Part shown: piece by piece, positions 26,502 to 35,639 of the stretch
How positions within the stretch are numbered: position 1 is the first letter of the stretch
Layout of the letters: each line of letters opens with the position of its first letter
From: Deinococcales bacterium
Lineage (GTDB): Bacteria > Deinococcota > Deinococci > Deinococcales > JAAFIG01
Assembly (NCBI GenBank): GCA_025359505.1
Contig: JANYHH010000113.1
Coordinates: 1 to 54,115 of the forward strand
Direction: 5' to 3'
DNA length: 54,115 nt
The notes under the pieces: generated by a model
Database searches by the model: none
What the model saw: the letters and a program-made list of their open reading frames with translations, nothing else
Told to the model about the DNA's origin: nothing
Program-made: the position numbers and the translations under genes

Positions 26502-26631
26502 GTTTTCAAAAAATCCCTCGCGCTCGAGGGCGTGAGATGAGCGTCCTCGAGATGATTTGCGGTTTGGTGAGGCGCGGCAGTTCGAGCAGTTTTGTGTGTG
26601 GGGCGGGTTGGTGCTCGAGGCAAACGACAGC

Positions 26632-26660
26632 TTGACGCGCTAGTAAATGAAGCTTAAACT
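26632..26660 (+). promoter_or_regulatory. promoter of the toxin-antitoxin locus (leaderless)
   Basis: TTGACG (26632-26637), 17 bases, TAAACT (26655-26660), then 6 bases to the GTG start at 26667. Confidence 0.72.
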
Positions 26661-26666
26661 TAACTT

Positions 26667-27083
26667 GTGAGATTGCTCCAGCCGCGTCACCCCAATCGGC
26701 TTGGCGCTCAGCACCCGCGCATTGTCGAGGATTTACTTGAGATGGCAGATGCAGGGCAGCAAGATGCGCTCGACGCGATCATCACCATGCTTGAGGATTT
26801 GACGCTTTACAGTTTGGGCAGCCGCTACGCTCAACCGCTCAAGGGAACGCCGATCTGGGAACTAAAAACGCGCTCTCGAGGCGGACAAAAGGGCGGGGCG
26901 CGGGTTTACTAGTTTCCGCTACAACTGACAGAGCACGACGAAGCGGAGGTATTCGCGGTGATTGTGAACGCAGAGACAAAAACAGGTCAAGCAGCCAATC
27001 GCCTGAAGCTCAGCGAAGCGCTCGAGGTGTACTTTGCTTTCAAACACGATGTGCTTACGATGTTGAAAGGTGCGAAACAATGA
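26667..27083 (+). pseudogene. RelE/HigB-type (Gp49-like) toxin interrupted by an in-frame amber codon
   Basis: The frame runs from leaderless GTG 26667 to TGA at 27081-27083 (138 codons) with a single TAG at codon 82 (26910-26912). Both halves are family-like and stay in the same frame: LKGTPIWELKTRSRGG and GARVY before the stop, then FPLQLTEHDEAEVFAVIVNAE, KTGQAANRLKLSEALEVYFA and FKHDVLTMLK after it. The toxin is an mRNA-interferase fold that blocks translation when free. The single nonsense change most likely disables it; readthrough or a sequencing error are alternatives. The TGA overlaps the antitoxin start. Confidence 0.8.
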
Positions 27084-27484
27084 GCGACAAACTGCAATTT
27101 TTGCTCGAGCAATTGACCCCAGCCGAACGCAGCGGTGCTGTGCTGAGCGTTCGTGCTCCGCTTCCTCGCCACACGCGCTCACCTAAAGATTTGCGCGACG
27201 AGGTGCGCGACGTGATCGCCACCAAAGCCGTCAGCGAAGCGCTCGTTCGCGCCCGCAAACAAGCGGGTTTGAAAGCCAAAGATGTAGCCGCAGCGCTCGA
27301 GGTCAGCGCACCAAGGGTCGCGCAAATCGAAGCGCAAGGCGCAAACCTAATGCTTTCTACGCTGCTTGAGCACGCCGCTGCGACGGGTTGTGATGTAGAA
27401 ATTATTCTTCGCCCCAGAGACCCGAAACTACCGCTTGTGACCGCGCCGCTGCTGCACAGCTCGAGATCAGGCACGGCTAGATGA
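27080..27484 (+). CDS. XRE-family antitoxin (HigA-like)
   Basis: 134 residues. A lambda-repressor-type helix-turn-helix lies at about 55-95 (ARKQAGLKAKDVAAALEV then SAPRVAQIEAQG). The start ATG 27080 overlaps the toxin frame end (ATGA), the toxin-first order of HigBA and related systems. Expected to bind and neutralise the toxin and repress the leaderless promoter at 26632-26660. Unlike the toxin it is intact. Confidence 0.8.
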   Translation: MSDKLQFLLEQLTPAERSGAVLSVRAPLPRHTRSPKDLRDEVRDVIATKAVSEALVRARKQAGLKAKDVAAALEVSAPRVAQIEAQGANLMLSTLLEHAAATGCDVEIILRPRDPKLPLVTAPLLHSSRSGTAR

Positions 27485-27545
27485 TGCAGTGGCAGCTCGA
27501 GCCGTTTGGGAAGTAAATAGCAGGTCAATACTCTAGGAACAACCG

Positions 27546-29075
27546 CTATATCTCGAGCGAGTGCGTGCCACTCGGCTCCAACTTCATCATCCGCTCGAGC
27601 GGCACTGCCCCAAACTTCATTTGAAACTCCAAGAAACTGTTGACGCGCTCCTGCGGTGCGCCGTTTGGCAGCAGATGCGTTTCCAACCGCTCGAGGTGCG
27701 TTTGGGTAGTCGTTTCGGCTTTTAGCAGTGCAGCGCCGAGTTTGTGCCGCAAGCGCGTCACGTTGAATTTGAAGCTGCTTTCGCTGCGGGTCAGCGCCTT
27801 GCCCAGCCCCGCTTCAAACGGCTCGAGCGATTCGCGCATCGTGGCAAACGCCCCCCCGAGACTGTCCAGCGCGGTTTTGAAGGTCTGGCTGGTGCTGCTC
27901 TGCTCGAGCAATTTGCCCTCGAGCGCCGCCCGCCCGCCTTTCACGAATTCGCTGGCGCTCAGGTTGTATTTGCCCAATATTCGCACCACGGGCGGCTCGA
28001 GGATCGTCACACTCATGCGGGGGTGAATCAGCGGTTGCGGGACGCCGTGCAGCGCGTAAACGCCACCGAGTTCCAAGTGATACGCCAGTTCGCCGGGCCC
28101 CAAGACGTTGATCGCCACGGGAAAGGTCGCGTCGGCGATGATCGGGCGCAGCCCAGCGGCGGGCGTAATGCGGCTCGGGTCACTCGCCAGCACCGTCTCG
28201 AGGCTGGCGCGGGTTGCGGCGTCAAACTGCTCGCCGCTGACTTTCAACAAGCGCCGCTCGAGCGATTCGTCCTCCAAGAATAAATTCGTCGCGCCCGTCG
28301 TGCGCCTGAGCTGCGCGTGAAAGCCCAGCGCCTCGAGCCGCACGGCGGCGGCTTCGATGGCGCGGCTGGAGCCGACTGGTTGCTGCAACTCGCGCTGGAT
28401 GTGCGGTGCGAACAGCGGTGCAATCGCGGGGTGTAACGGGTCGATCACGATCAGCCCGTGCGAACCCAGCAACTCGAGGGTCAGCCGTGCGAACCACTCG
28501 GCGTAGGTGCTGGACAGGTGAAAACATCGCGTGACCGACTCGAGCACGGGCGTTTTGAAGTCTGGTGGCGCATCGAAGGCGTGCAGCAGCTCGAGCGTCT
28601 GGGTCAGCCACGATTCCTCGAGCTTGATTCGCCCGATGGCTCTGCCTTGCGGCAACGGCAGGCTCAGCGTGTGCAGCGTCTCGGACAAATCCAGCAGCGT
28701 CGCGCTTTTGACTTCATCGGCGTCGTGATCCTGCGACGCGACCCAGAACATCGGCACGACGGGACGAGTCTCGGTCGTGTGCATTCGGGCCAGCAAAATT
28801 GCGGTCACGGCTTTACTGACCGCGTACATCGGGCCGCCCAGCAACCCCGCCTGCTGCCCCGTCATCACGACCCTCGAGTCTGGATGCCCTAAAAGTTTGG
28901 CGGCCTCGAGCGCAGATTTGGGTGCGCCCATCGCCTTCAGGTACGCGGTCACGGCGGCGCTCAACGCAGCGCGGTCAGCCTTGTGCGGCGTCCCCAGCGC
29001 AGCTTGGAAATCATCTGGCTCGAGGCGGTGGAAATCGCGCAGAGCGCCGGAACGATAAGCCTCGAGCAGAGTCAC
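27546..29075 (-). CDS. bshC: bacillithiol biosynthesis cysteine-adding enzyme
   Basis: 509 residues. Adds cysteine to glucosaminyl-malate in the last step of bacillithiol synthesis, the low-molecular-weight thiol of Firmicutes and Deinococcus. Recognised by VMTGQQAGLLGGPMYAVSKA (about 70-89), FWVASQDHDADE (about 108-119) and the C-terminal coiled-coil with ESSFKFNVTRLRHKL. Start GTG 29075 is leaderless: TAAAAT (29088-29083) lies 7 bases upstream. bshA and bshB are not in the window. Confidence 0.9.
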   Translation of the reverse strand: MTLLEAYRSGALRDFHRLEPDDFQAALGTPHKADRAALSAAVTAYLKAMGAPKSALEAAKLLGHPDSRVVMTGQQAGLLGGPMYAVSKAVTAILLARMHTTETRPVVPMFWVASQDHDADEVKSATLLDLSETLHTLSLPLPQGRAIGRIKLEESWLTQTLELLHAFDAPPDFKTPVLESVTRCFHLSSTYAEWFARLTLELLGSHGLIVIDPLHPAIAPLFAPHIQRELQQPVGSSRAIEAAAVRLEALGFHAQLRRTTGATNLFLEDESLERRLLKVSGEQFDAATRASLETVLASDPSRITPAAGLRPIIADATFPVAINVLGPGELAYHLELGGVYALHGVPQPLIHPRMSVTILEPPVVRILGKYNLSASEFVKGGRAALEGKLLEQSSTSQTFKTALDSLGGAFATMRESLEPFEAGLGKALTRSESSFKFNVTRLRHKLGAALLKAETTTQTHLERLETHLLPNGAPQERVNSFLEFQMKFGAVPLERMMKLEPSGTHSLEI

Positions 29076-29452
29076 ACCCTTGATTTTAAGGGCGAAATCA
29101 GACGCGATGCGTTTCCAGCGCTACGCCGCTCGAGGGAAACCGCAACGTCCGATTCTCGAGGCTTTGACCAGTCGCCTGTCTGATGTGGCAGGCGAACATA
29201 AAGGAAAGCCCCTACGCAAAACCGTGTCTAGTAAGAGCGTTTGCGTTTTACTCGTAGGGGCGAACCCTAGTGTTCGCCCGTGCAACGGGGCAGTTGACGG
29301 TCAAAACAGTTCGCTCGAGCTGACTTTGCGGTTGCCCTGCCACGCTGCTCGAGTCTCAAGGGGGTTCATGACGATTGCCTTTGCGATCAACGTTTTCGCC
29401 TCGAGCCGCGCATCTCGAGCCAGCAAAACGGCTTTTGACTTATCCTCGAGCC
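29076..29452. repeat. 377-base intergenic region with GTAGGGG-family repeat
   Basis: Between bshC and the MMPL gene. GCCCCTACGC (29208-29217) and CTCGTAGGGGCGAAC...GTTCGCCCGTGC (29251-29283) form a compound palindrome. Several CTCGAG sites follow. I see no convincing gene; a 71-codon minus-strand frame overlapping the MMPL end lacks a start signal. Confidence 0.6.
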
Positions 29453-31678
29453 TCAATGCTCCAAACTGATTTTCGGCAGGGCGCGTTTCAAAAAGCTCGG
29501 CATCCACCAGTTCCACTCGCCCGCCAATGCCAGCACCGCTGGCACGAGAATCAGCCTGACCAATGTCGCATCGAGCAGCACCGCGACGAACAGCCCGACG
29601 CCAATGGTTTTGTTGGCGATCACATCGCCTTGCACGAAAGCGGCAAAAATAATCAGCATGATGACAGCCGCGCTGGTAATCACGCCCGCCGTGCGCTCCA
29701 AAGCGGCTTTGACGCTATCGACCGTGCTCATGCCGCTCAGGTGCGCTTCTTGCACGCGGCTCAGCAAAAAGATTTCGTAATCCATGCTCAGCCCGAACGT
29801 CACGGCGAACATCACCAGCGGTAGGCTCGAGTCGATCGCGCCGACATCGGTCGGGACGTTCAGCAAGCCCGCCAGAAAGCCGTTCTGGAAGATCAGCGTG
29901 ATTACGCCGTAACTCGCGCCGACGGTCAACGTGTTCATCAGAATGGATTTCAGCGGGATCACGAGGCTTCTAAACGCAATGGCCATCAAGACAAAAGTCG
30001 CCAGAAAAACCGTGCCGATGGCCAGCGGAATGCTGCCGACCAGCGCATCGGTGAACTCTTGGCTGCCGACGGGCGCACCGCCAAGCAGCACGGTTTTGAA
30101 GCCCGCCTCCGCGCCCGCTGCTCGCAAACGCTCGAGCCACCCCGGAATCGCGGGCGGTGGCACGGCGTCTTTGGGGATCACGCTGAGGCGCAGGTAACGC
30201 CTGTCCGCGCTGATGCTGCGCGTCGTCAGCGTGGTGAGCGCCGTGATGCCGTTGCCGCTCGAGGTGGTGGTCAGGGCGTCGGATCGGCCCACCAAGAACG
30301 GTGAGATTACCAGTCGCACGTCTTGCCAACCCGCCAGCGTCGCGTCCAACTTGCGCCACGCGGCTCTCGCTTCACGAAAATCCTGCGTGCCCAAGTCCAG
30401 CACAACCTCGAAGGTGTCTAAGCTACCGCCCAACTCGAGGGGACGGATTAACTCGAGACCGCGCCGACTCTCGACATTGGTGGTCAGTCCGAACGCGCCG
30501 GTGTAGCCGAGTTTCATGTGCAGTGCGGGGCTGGCGATGGCGAGTAGAAACGCGCTGATGAGTACAGCCGCGATCAGTGGGCGACGCATCACGGCTTCAG
30601 CCCAGTTGTGCCAGAACGGGTTTTTCGCGCCGCTCGAGGTCAGTTTGAATTGCCATTTGCGCGGGCTGTTGACGCGCTCGCCGATGATCGCTAGCAGCGC
30701 TGGCACGGCGCTGATGCTGACCAGTACGGTCATCAGCACCGCCAGCACGCCCGCGACGCCGATGGAGCGGATGAACAATAGGTCTGGGATCAGCAGTGCA
30801 CCCATTGCAATCGCCACGGTCAGACCGCTGAACGCCACGGCTCGCCCGGCGGTGCGGACGGTGTTGCTGGCGGCTTGGCGCGGATCGCGGCCCGCAGCCA
30901 ACTCCTCGCGGAAGCGGTTGACCAGCAGCAGGGCGTAATCGATGCCCGCGCCCAAGCCCAGAATCGTCACGACGCTCTGCGCGAAGCTGGTCACGGGAAA
31001 GAAGTACGTGGCGATGTAAACCAGCCCGAGCGCCGAGGTGATGCTGAACACGCCGATGACGAGCGGAATCCCCGCCGCGACCAGCGCCCCGAAGGCCAGC
31101 ACCAGTACCAGCGCGGTCAGCGGCAGCGCTGCTAGCTCGCTGCGCTTGGTGTCGCTCTCACTGCGTTCGATGAAATCTTTGGTCACGGCCGTCGCGCCGG
31201 TCACGTACAGTTTCGTGTCGGGCAGGCCAGCCACCTTGGTCAACCCGCGAATCTCCTCGAGCACAGCTTCGGGCTTGTCCAAGCGCGTCTCTAAGATGGT
31301 GGCGGTGATGTGAGCGCCGTTCACCAACCCGAAGAGTTTCAACGGGCTGCTGGCGTCGAAGCGTGTGACGCTGTACACGCCGTCAATCGCCTCGAGCTGC
31401 TGGATTAATCTTTTGTAGGACTCGAGGAACTTGGGGTCGCTTGGGTCGGTGCTGCTCTCAGAAACGATCAAGGTGCTGTCAATCCGGCGCTGCCCGAAGG
31501 CATTGACGACTAACTGATTGACGCGCTCGGCTTCGCTGTTTTTGATCGCGCTGGTCGCACCCGTCAAGCGCTGCGGGGTCATCGCGGCCAGCGGCGCAGC
31601 GATCAGCAGCAGAACTGCCCAGAATCCCAGAATCCAAGCGGGGCGGGTGGCGACGGTGCGGGCGAGTGCGTTGAACAT
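29453..31678 (-). CDS. MMPL/RND-family exporter
   Basis: 741 residues with the MMPL layout: a first membrane helix (about 14-32), a large outside loop, five helices (about 180-340), a second loop and a final helix block (about 530-735). RND/SSD-type signatures include GLGAGIDYALLLVNRFREEL near 248-267 and VMFAVTFGLSMDYEIFLLSR near 632-651, with the paired acidic residue in both halves. The family exports lipids or hydrophobic compounds using proton flow. ATG 31678 is chosen because AGAGGTCA lies upstream and the first helix follows at once; the open frame extends 26 codons further. No adjacent regulator. Confidence 0.88.
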   Translation of the reverse strand: MFNALARTVATRPAWILGFWAVLLLIAAPLAAMTPQRLTGATSAIKNSEAERVNQLVVNAFGQRRIDSTLIVSESSTDPSDPKFLESYKRLIQQLEAIDGVYSVTRFDASSPLKLFGLVNGAHITATILETRLDKPEAVLEEIRGLTKVAGLPDTKLYVTGATAVTKDFIERSESDTKRSELAALPLTALVLVLAFGALVAAGIPLVIGVFSITSALGLVYIATYFFPVTSFAQSVVTILGLGAGIDYALLLVNRFREELAAGRDPRQAASNTVRTAGRAVAFSGLTVAIAMGALLIPDLLFIRSIGVAGVLAVLMTVLVSISAVPALLAIIGERVNSPRKWQFKLTSSGAKNPFWHNWAEAVMRRPLIAAVLISAFLLAIASPALHMKLGYTGAFGLTTNVESRRGLELIRPLELGGSLDTFEVVLDLGTQDFREARAAWRKLDATLAGWQDVRLVISPFLVGRSDALTTTSSGNGITALTTLTTRSISADRRYLRLSVIPKDAVPPPAIPGWLERLRAAGAEAGFKTVLLGGAPVGSQEFTDALVGSIPLAIGTVFLATFVLMAIAFRSLVIPLKSILMNTLTVGASYGVITLIFQNGFLAGLLNVPTDVGAIDSSLPLVMFAVTFGLSMDYEIFLLSRVQEAHLSGMSTVDSVKAALERTAGVITSAAVIMLIIFAAFVQGDVIANKTIGVGLFVAVLLDATLVRLILVPAVLALAGEWNWWMPSFLKRALPKISLEH

Positions 31679-31776
31679 GAACTGACCTCTGTGGGTGGCG
31701 GCTCGAGCGCGAAACCTCGAGATTGGCGGTATCGAACAGGTTGCATCTTTTGGCACAAGCTGTGCAAGTGACGTTG

Positions 31777-32121
31777 TTACCCACTCAGCCTTGCTTCATG
31801 CTCGAGCGCCTGCACCTCGAGACTCTGCTGCTCCAGACCTTGCACCTCTGCGATGAACGCGTTCGCTTTGTGTCGCGCCAGTTCAGCATCATCCAACTCG
31901 AACGGCTCTAAAGTCACCGACACGACCTCGAGCGCCGCGCCTAAGTAAACCGCGCTGACCCTCGAGCCGCAGACCTTGCCGACGCTGGCAGAGACGCTAG
32001 ATTCACGCAAATGCTCGAGCAGCACCCGCACGCCAGCGCGGTCTGGCAGATTCGGCGCAACCTCGAGCAGCGAGTCGGCTGCAACCTCGAGCATGGAGTC
32101 GCTGACCAGTTTGAGCCTCAC
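31777..32121 (-). CDS. small protein of unknown function coupled to the sulfurtransferase
   Basis: 114 residues, acidic and mostly Leu/Glu/Ala/Val, with one cysteine (KVCGSR). The GTG start overlaps the stop of the sulfurtransferase gene (GTGA at 32118-32121), which supports a real gene. I recognise no domain. The many LE and SS pairs come from CTCGAG sites. Confidence 0.5.
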   Translation of the reverse strand: MRLKLVSDSMLEVAADSLLEVAPNLPDRAGVRVLLEHLRESSVSASVGKVCGSRVSAVYLGAALEVVSVTLEPFELDDAELARHKANAFIAEVQGLEQQSLEVQALEHEARLSG

Positions 32122-32990
32122 GGCTTTGACCCCGTGGCGACGGGACGCTCAGGGTCACTGACCCAATCCGACCAACTGCCTGCGTAGAGTTTCGCGTCCC
32201 TCACGCCCGCGATCTCGAGCGCCAACAGATTCCCGCCCGCGCTGACGCCGCTGCCGCAATAGACGATGATCTCCTCGGCGTCACTGATCTGCGCGAAGCG
32301 CTCACGCTGCGCCCCCGCCTCGAGCCACTGGTTATTCACGATGCCCTGCGCCCAGTCGATGTTGACCGCGCCGGGAATGTGACCGCCGACCGGATCGAGC
32401 GGTTCAAGCTCGCCGGAGTAACGCTTAGCCGCCCTCGAGTCGATCAGCGCGGCGTCTGTGGAACGCTGCGCGACTTCATCCGCGCCGACGATCATCTCGA
32501 GCCTCGGTCGTGCGGTGAATGTACTCGGTGCGGGCGCGACCGGGATTAGCTCCTCGCCCTCGAGCCGCCCGCCCGCTGCGATCCACGCAGTGATCCCGCC
32601 ATCCAGCACGCGCACGGCGTCGTGACCTAGAAAGCGCAGCAACCACCACAGATGCGCGGCATAAAAACCCTGCCCCTTGCTTGGGTCGTCGTAAACGATC
32701 ACTAAGTGCTCGTCGCCGATGCCCAACGCGCCCAGCCGCGCTGCCAAGACCTCCGGTGCGGGCAATGGGTGACGCCCACCGACGCCATCTGGACGCGAGG
32801 GGGCGCTGAGGTCGCGCTCCAAATCGGCGAAGATCGCGCCCGGAACGCGGTGATCTTCAAACAACTGGCGTCCAGCGTTCGGCTGGCTCAGCACGAAGCG
32901 CGTGTCCACCACGCGCAGGTTCGGATGCTCGAGGTGCTGCATCAGCCACGCGGCGCTGACCAGCGGCGAATCGGGCAGGTCTTCAATCAT
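32118..32990 (-). CDS. sulfurtransferase (thiosulfate/3-mercaptopyruvate type, two rhodanese domains)
   Basis: 290 residues, tandem rhodanese domains. The N-terminal domain (about 8-140) is inactive-like; the C-terminal domain (about 165-285) has the catalytic loop CGSGVSA with Cys245. The CGSG(V/I)(S/T)A loop is typical of the 3-mercaptopyruvate sulfurtransferase side of the family. Markers HRVPGAIFADLERDLS and GGHIPGAVNIDW are conserved. Cytosolic; moves sulfane sulfur to thiols or cyanide. The start is leaderless: TAAACT (33003-32998) and 7 bases to ATG 32990. Confidence 0.9.
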   Translation of the reverse strand: MIEDLPDSPLVSAAWLMQHLEHPNLRVVDTRFVLSQPNAGRQLFEDHRVPGAIFADLERDLSAPSRPDGVGGRHPLPAPEVLAARLGALGIGDEHLVIVYDDPSKGQGFYAAHLWWLLRFLGHDAVRVLDGGITAWIAAGGRLEGEELIPVAPAPSTFTARPRLEMIVGADEVAQRSTDAALIDSRAAKRYSGELEPLDPVGGHIPGAVNIDWAQGIVNNQWLEAGAQRERFAQISDAEEIIVYCGSGVSAGGNLLALEIAGVRDAKLYAGSWSDWVSDPERPVATGSKP

Positions 32991-33154
32991 TGTTCCAAGT
33001 TTACGAGGCTGGGGTGAGCGACGCTGTAATCTAAGCGCATGGATTGCATTGGCATCACGAAATCTCGAGGTCTCGAGCGGTGGACTGACGATTCCTTCGA
33101 GTCTCGAGGCGGGATATGGTCGGTATCGCGTTGCAAAGGGCTTTGCCTTGGATC

Positions 33155-33213
33155 GCCCCTACGAAAATCTCACACCCCACCACCCGTAGGGGCGAGCGGC
33201 CGCTCGCCCGTGC
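33155..33213. repeat. GTAGGGG-family compound palindrome
   Basis: GCCCCTACG (33155-33163) faces CGTAGGGG (33185-33192), which begins the perfect core GCGAGCGGCCGCTCGC and then CCGTGC. The second half is almost identical to the unit at 3538-3571. It fills part of the 271-base gap before the next gene; nothing else is seen in that gap. Confidence 0.7.
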
Positions 33214-33261
33214 AACGCGCCGCCGCCCTCACCGCCCCTCGAGCGACAGCCCCTCGAGATC

Positions 33262-33666
33262 ATGCCTGACCGCCTGCCGCAAGCCGATTATCTGCGTCAG
33301 CGCAACGACCTCTGGCAACGCCTGCGTCTTTTAGAGCCGCATGATGCAGCCTTCGAGCCGCTGCTCGAGGAATTACGCCTGCTGACCAACCAGAGCCGCG
33401 ATAAGGTCATGGAGGGGCTGGGCTTGAAGCGCGTTCCTGTGACCGACGCGGTGTTCGATCTGGCGATCAACCGGGCCGCTGCCTTTCTGCGCGGCGCTGG
33501 AGCGCAAGGCAAGCTGATCGACTGGCACGCTAAAACCCGCTTCGCCGCTCGAGTCGATCTGGAGCGCATCGCGGCTGTGCTCGAGACAATGCCCAAGGAC
33601 GGCGCGTGGCACTGGGCTGGCGGTTCGGACGGCGCGTGGCAGCGTGGTAAACCGCGCACGCCCTAA
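33262..33666 (+). CDS. conserved-looking helical protein of unknown function
   Basis: 134 residues, soluble, helix-rich, no cysteine. The segments YLRQRNDLWQRLRLLEP and EELRLLTNQSRDKVMEGLGL look like amphipathic helices, and the C-terminus is Trp/Gly-rich (GAWHWAGGSDGAWQRG). No family recognised. It reads in the direction of uppP and ends 44 bases before it. The start has no clear Shine-Dalgarno. Confidence 0.55.
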   Translation: MPDRLPQADYLRQRNDLWQRLRLLEPHDAAFEPLLEELRLLTNQSRDKVMEGLGLKRVPVTDAVFDLAINRAAAFLRGAGAQGKLIDWHAKTRFAARVDLERIAAVLETMPKDGAWHWAGGSDGAWQRGKPRTP

Positions 33667-33710
33667 GGGATTCATCTCGAGTTCACTTTTTCTACCGTAT
33701 GCTGGGCCGC

Positions 33711-34535
33711 GTGGATTTTATCAACGCGATTATTCTCGGGCTGGTCGAGGGCATCACCGAGTTTCTCCCCATCAGCAGCACCGGGCATTTGATCGTCGCG
33801 CAGCGCTTGCTGGGGTTTCAGGACTCGGCCGCGACCTTCTTGGTGGTCATCCAGATCGGTGCGATTTTGGCTGTGGTTTTTTACTATTACAAAGACCTGC
33901 TGGCTCGAGCGATCGGCTTGTTTCAGGGCAAGCCCGCCGCGCTGCGCTTCTGGCTGAACTTGGTGATTGCGACTGTGCCAGCCGCGCTGATCGCGCTTTC
34001 CCTCGAGAAATACTTGAGTGCATTGGACACACCGCTCGTCGTCGGCTTGGCGCTCATCATCGGCGGTGTGATTCTGTGGGTTTTAGAGAACACCCGCGCC
34101 AAGCAAAACGCCGCCCCAGAACCGCTCGAGCCGATGATCGACAGCATCACGCCCGTGCAGGCGCTGTGGATCGGCTTGGCGCAGGTGCTGGCCGTGGTGT
34201 TTCCGGGCACTTCGCGCAGCGGCGCGAGCATCGTCGGCGGTTGGTTGTTAGGACTCAACCGCGTGACCGCGACGGCGTTCTCGTTCTATTTGGGCTTGCC
34301 GATTCTTGGCTTGGCGGGGCTGTACAAGCTTTATAAGGCGCGGGACACCTTGGCGGCGATTCCGGGCGGCGCACCCGCGCTGCTGGTCGGCACGTTGGTC
34401 AGTGGTGTGGTCGCGTTCCTCGTGGTCGGTTGGCTGCTGCGTTACGTGTCGCGCAACAATTTCAAAGGCTTCGCCATTTACCGCATCGTCGCGGGCAGCG
34501 TGATTCTGCTGCTGGTCGCCCTGCGCGTCTTGTGA
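33711..34535 (+). CDS. uppP: undecaprenyl-diphosphatase
   Basis: Membrane enzyme that recycles the C55 carrier of peptidoglycan synthesis and causes bacitracin tolerance. 274 residues, about eight helices. Both active-site motifs are present: GLVEGITEFLPISSTGH (about 9-25) and FPGTSRSGASI (about 168-178). I place the start at GTG 33711 (MDFINAIILG), 7 bases after the -10 box TATGCT (33698-33703). The in-frame ATG at 33699 lies inside that box and would add four residues. No good -35 is seen. Confidence 0.92.
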   Translation: MDFINAIILGLVEGITEFLPISSTGHLIVAQRLLGFQDSAATFLVVIQIGAILAVVFYYYKDLLARAIGLFQGKPAALRFWLNLVIATVPAALIALSLEKYLSALDTPLVVGLALIIGGVILWVLENTRAKQNAAPEPLEPMIDSITPVQALWIGLAQVLAVVFPGTSRSGASIVGGWLLGLNRVTATAFSFYLGLPILGLAGLYKLYKARDTLAAIPGGAPALLVGTLVSGVVAFLVVGWLLRYVSRNNFKGFAIYRIVAGSVILLLVALRVL

Positions 34536-34714
34536 ACGCATTGACCCGCTCGAGCATAAAAAGCTGTGTAGCACATCAGTTGCTACCGCCAATATCACCA
34601 TCCTCGAGCCTCGAACGACCTCAAAAACCCAAAGCTGTCACCTCGAGCGGGTGAGGTGCTAACCTGCTGCTCGCACCACAGATTGCTTGCTGGAAAAAAC
34701 AGGGGGGTACACTT

Positions 34715-35521
34715 ATGACGCTCAATGAAATGCTCACTGCGGTAGTTGGTCAACTGCAATCGCAGGAATCCACGCTCAACGCCGCTGATCCGCAGCACCC
34801 GCAGCACGGCACGGAGTTGCTGAGTAAATTCCAAGCCGCGCAAGCGGCCGCGCCGACCGATCCGAACGCCGACCTCGGCGACGCCTTCGCGCAAGTCTCA
34901 CAGGCGATGTCAGCGCAAGGGAGCGGCTTCACCGCCAAGTCCTACGGCGATGCGTTCGCGGCTGGCTCGCAGGCGTTCGCGGGACGCCCGAACCAACTGA
35001 GCATGAACGACCTCGCACCGATCCTCGGGGCGCTGACCAAAGGCTTTGGCAATCACGACACTCGAGGCGCTGGCGTCGCTGGGCCACTCGCGGCGCTCGC
35101 GCCCGTGCTGGGCATGCTGACCGGCGGACAGCAGGGTGGCGGCGGCTTAGACCTGATTGGCTTGGCGCGCAGTTTGCTCGGTGGCGGCGGCAATCAGGGC
35201 GGGATCGGCGGCATTCTGGGCAGCTTGATGGGCGGTGGACAGCAGCAGGGCGGCGGGCTGGGGGGGATGCTCGGCGGTCTGATGGGCGGCTCCCCTAGTC
35301 AGGGTCAACCACAAGCGCAGGGCGGACTTGGCGGTTTGCTCGGCGGTCTGATGGGCGGGGGACAGCAACAATCTGGCGGCTCAGGCGATCTGTTCGGGCA
35401 ACTGATGGGCGCGGTGCAGCAAGGTGCAAACCAGACGAACGCGCATGGCACGCGGGACGCGGGCGCGGTCAGCACCGGCGCGGTACTCGAGGGGATTCTC
35501 GGCGCGTTTATGAAGCGCTAA
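34715..35521 (+). CDS. glycine/glutamine-rich repeat protein, DUF937-like
   Basis: 268 residues. The N-terminal 120 residues are helical (LNEMLTAVVGQLQ, DLAPILGALTKGF). The rest is low-complexity Gly/Gln/Leu/Met, built of degenerate units such as GGLLGGLMGGGQQQ repeated at about 160-175, 176-192 and 205-222. No signal peptide. This resembles DUF937-type proteins of unknown function; the match is by composition only. A run of six G precedes the ATG by about 7 bases and may be the ribosome-binding site. A strong terminator follows. Confidence 0.6.
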   Translation: MTLNEMLTAVVGQLQSQESTLNAADPQHPQHGTELLSKFQAAQAAAPTDPNADLGDAFAQVSQAMSAQGSGFTAKSYGDAFAAGSQAFAGRPNQLSMNDLAPILGALTKGFGNHDTRGAGVAGPLAALAPVLGMLTGGQQGGGGLDLIGLARSLLGGGGNQGGIGGILGSLMGGGQQQGGGLGGMLGGLMGGSPSQGQPQAQGGLGGLLGGLMGGGQQQSGGSGDLFGQLMGAVQQGANQTNAHGTRDAGAVSTGAVLEGILGAFMKR

Positions 35522-35561
35522 AGCGACCAACTCGAGTCACTGGGTTGATGCAATCGTCGTG

Positions 35562-35592
35562 AAAGGGCAGCGCAACTGCGCTGCCCTTTTTT
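35562..35592 (+). terminator. rho-independent terminator after the Gly-rich gene
   Basis: GGGCAGCGC-AACT-GCGCTGCCC followed by six T, about 40 bases after the stop. Confidence 0.9.
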
Positions 35593-35639
35593 GCACCTCG
35601 AGCAAGGCTTTGGTGACAACTCGAGCATGTGCGAAAAAC

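Noticed and set aside
29301..29516. 71-codon minus-strand frame at the end of the MMPL gene
   Set aside because: GTG start without Shine-Dalgarno or -10 box, no domain, overlaps the MMPL coding end by 64 bases, and content is dominated by CTCGAG-derived LE pairs.
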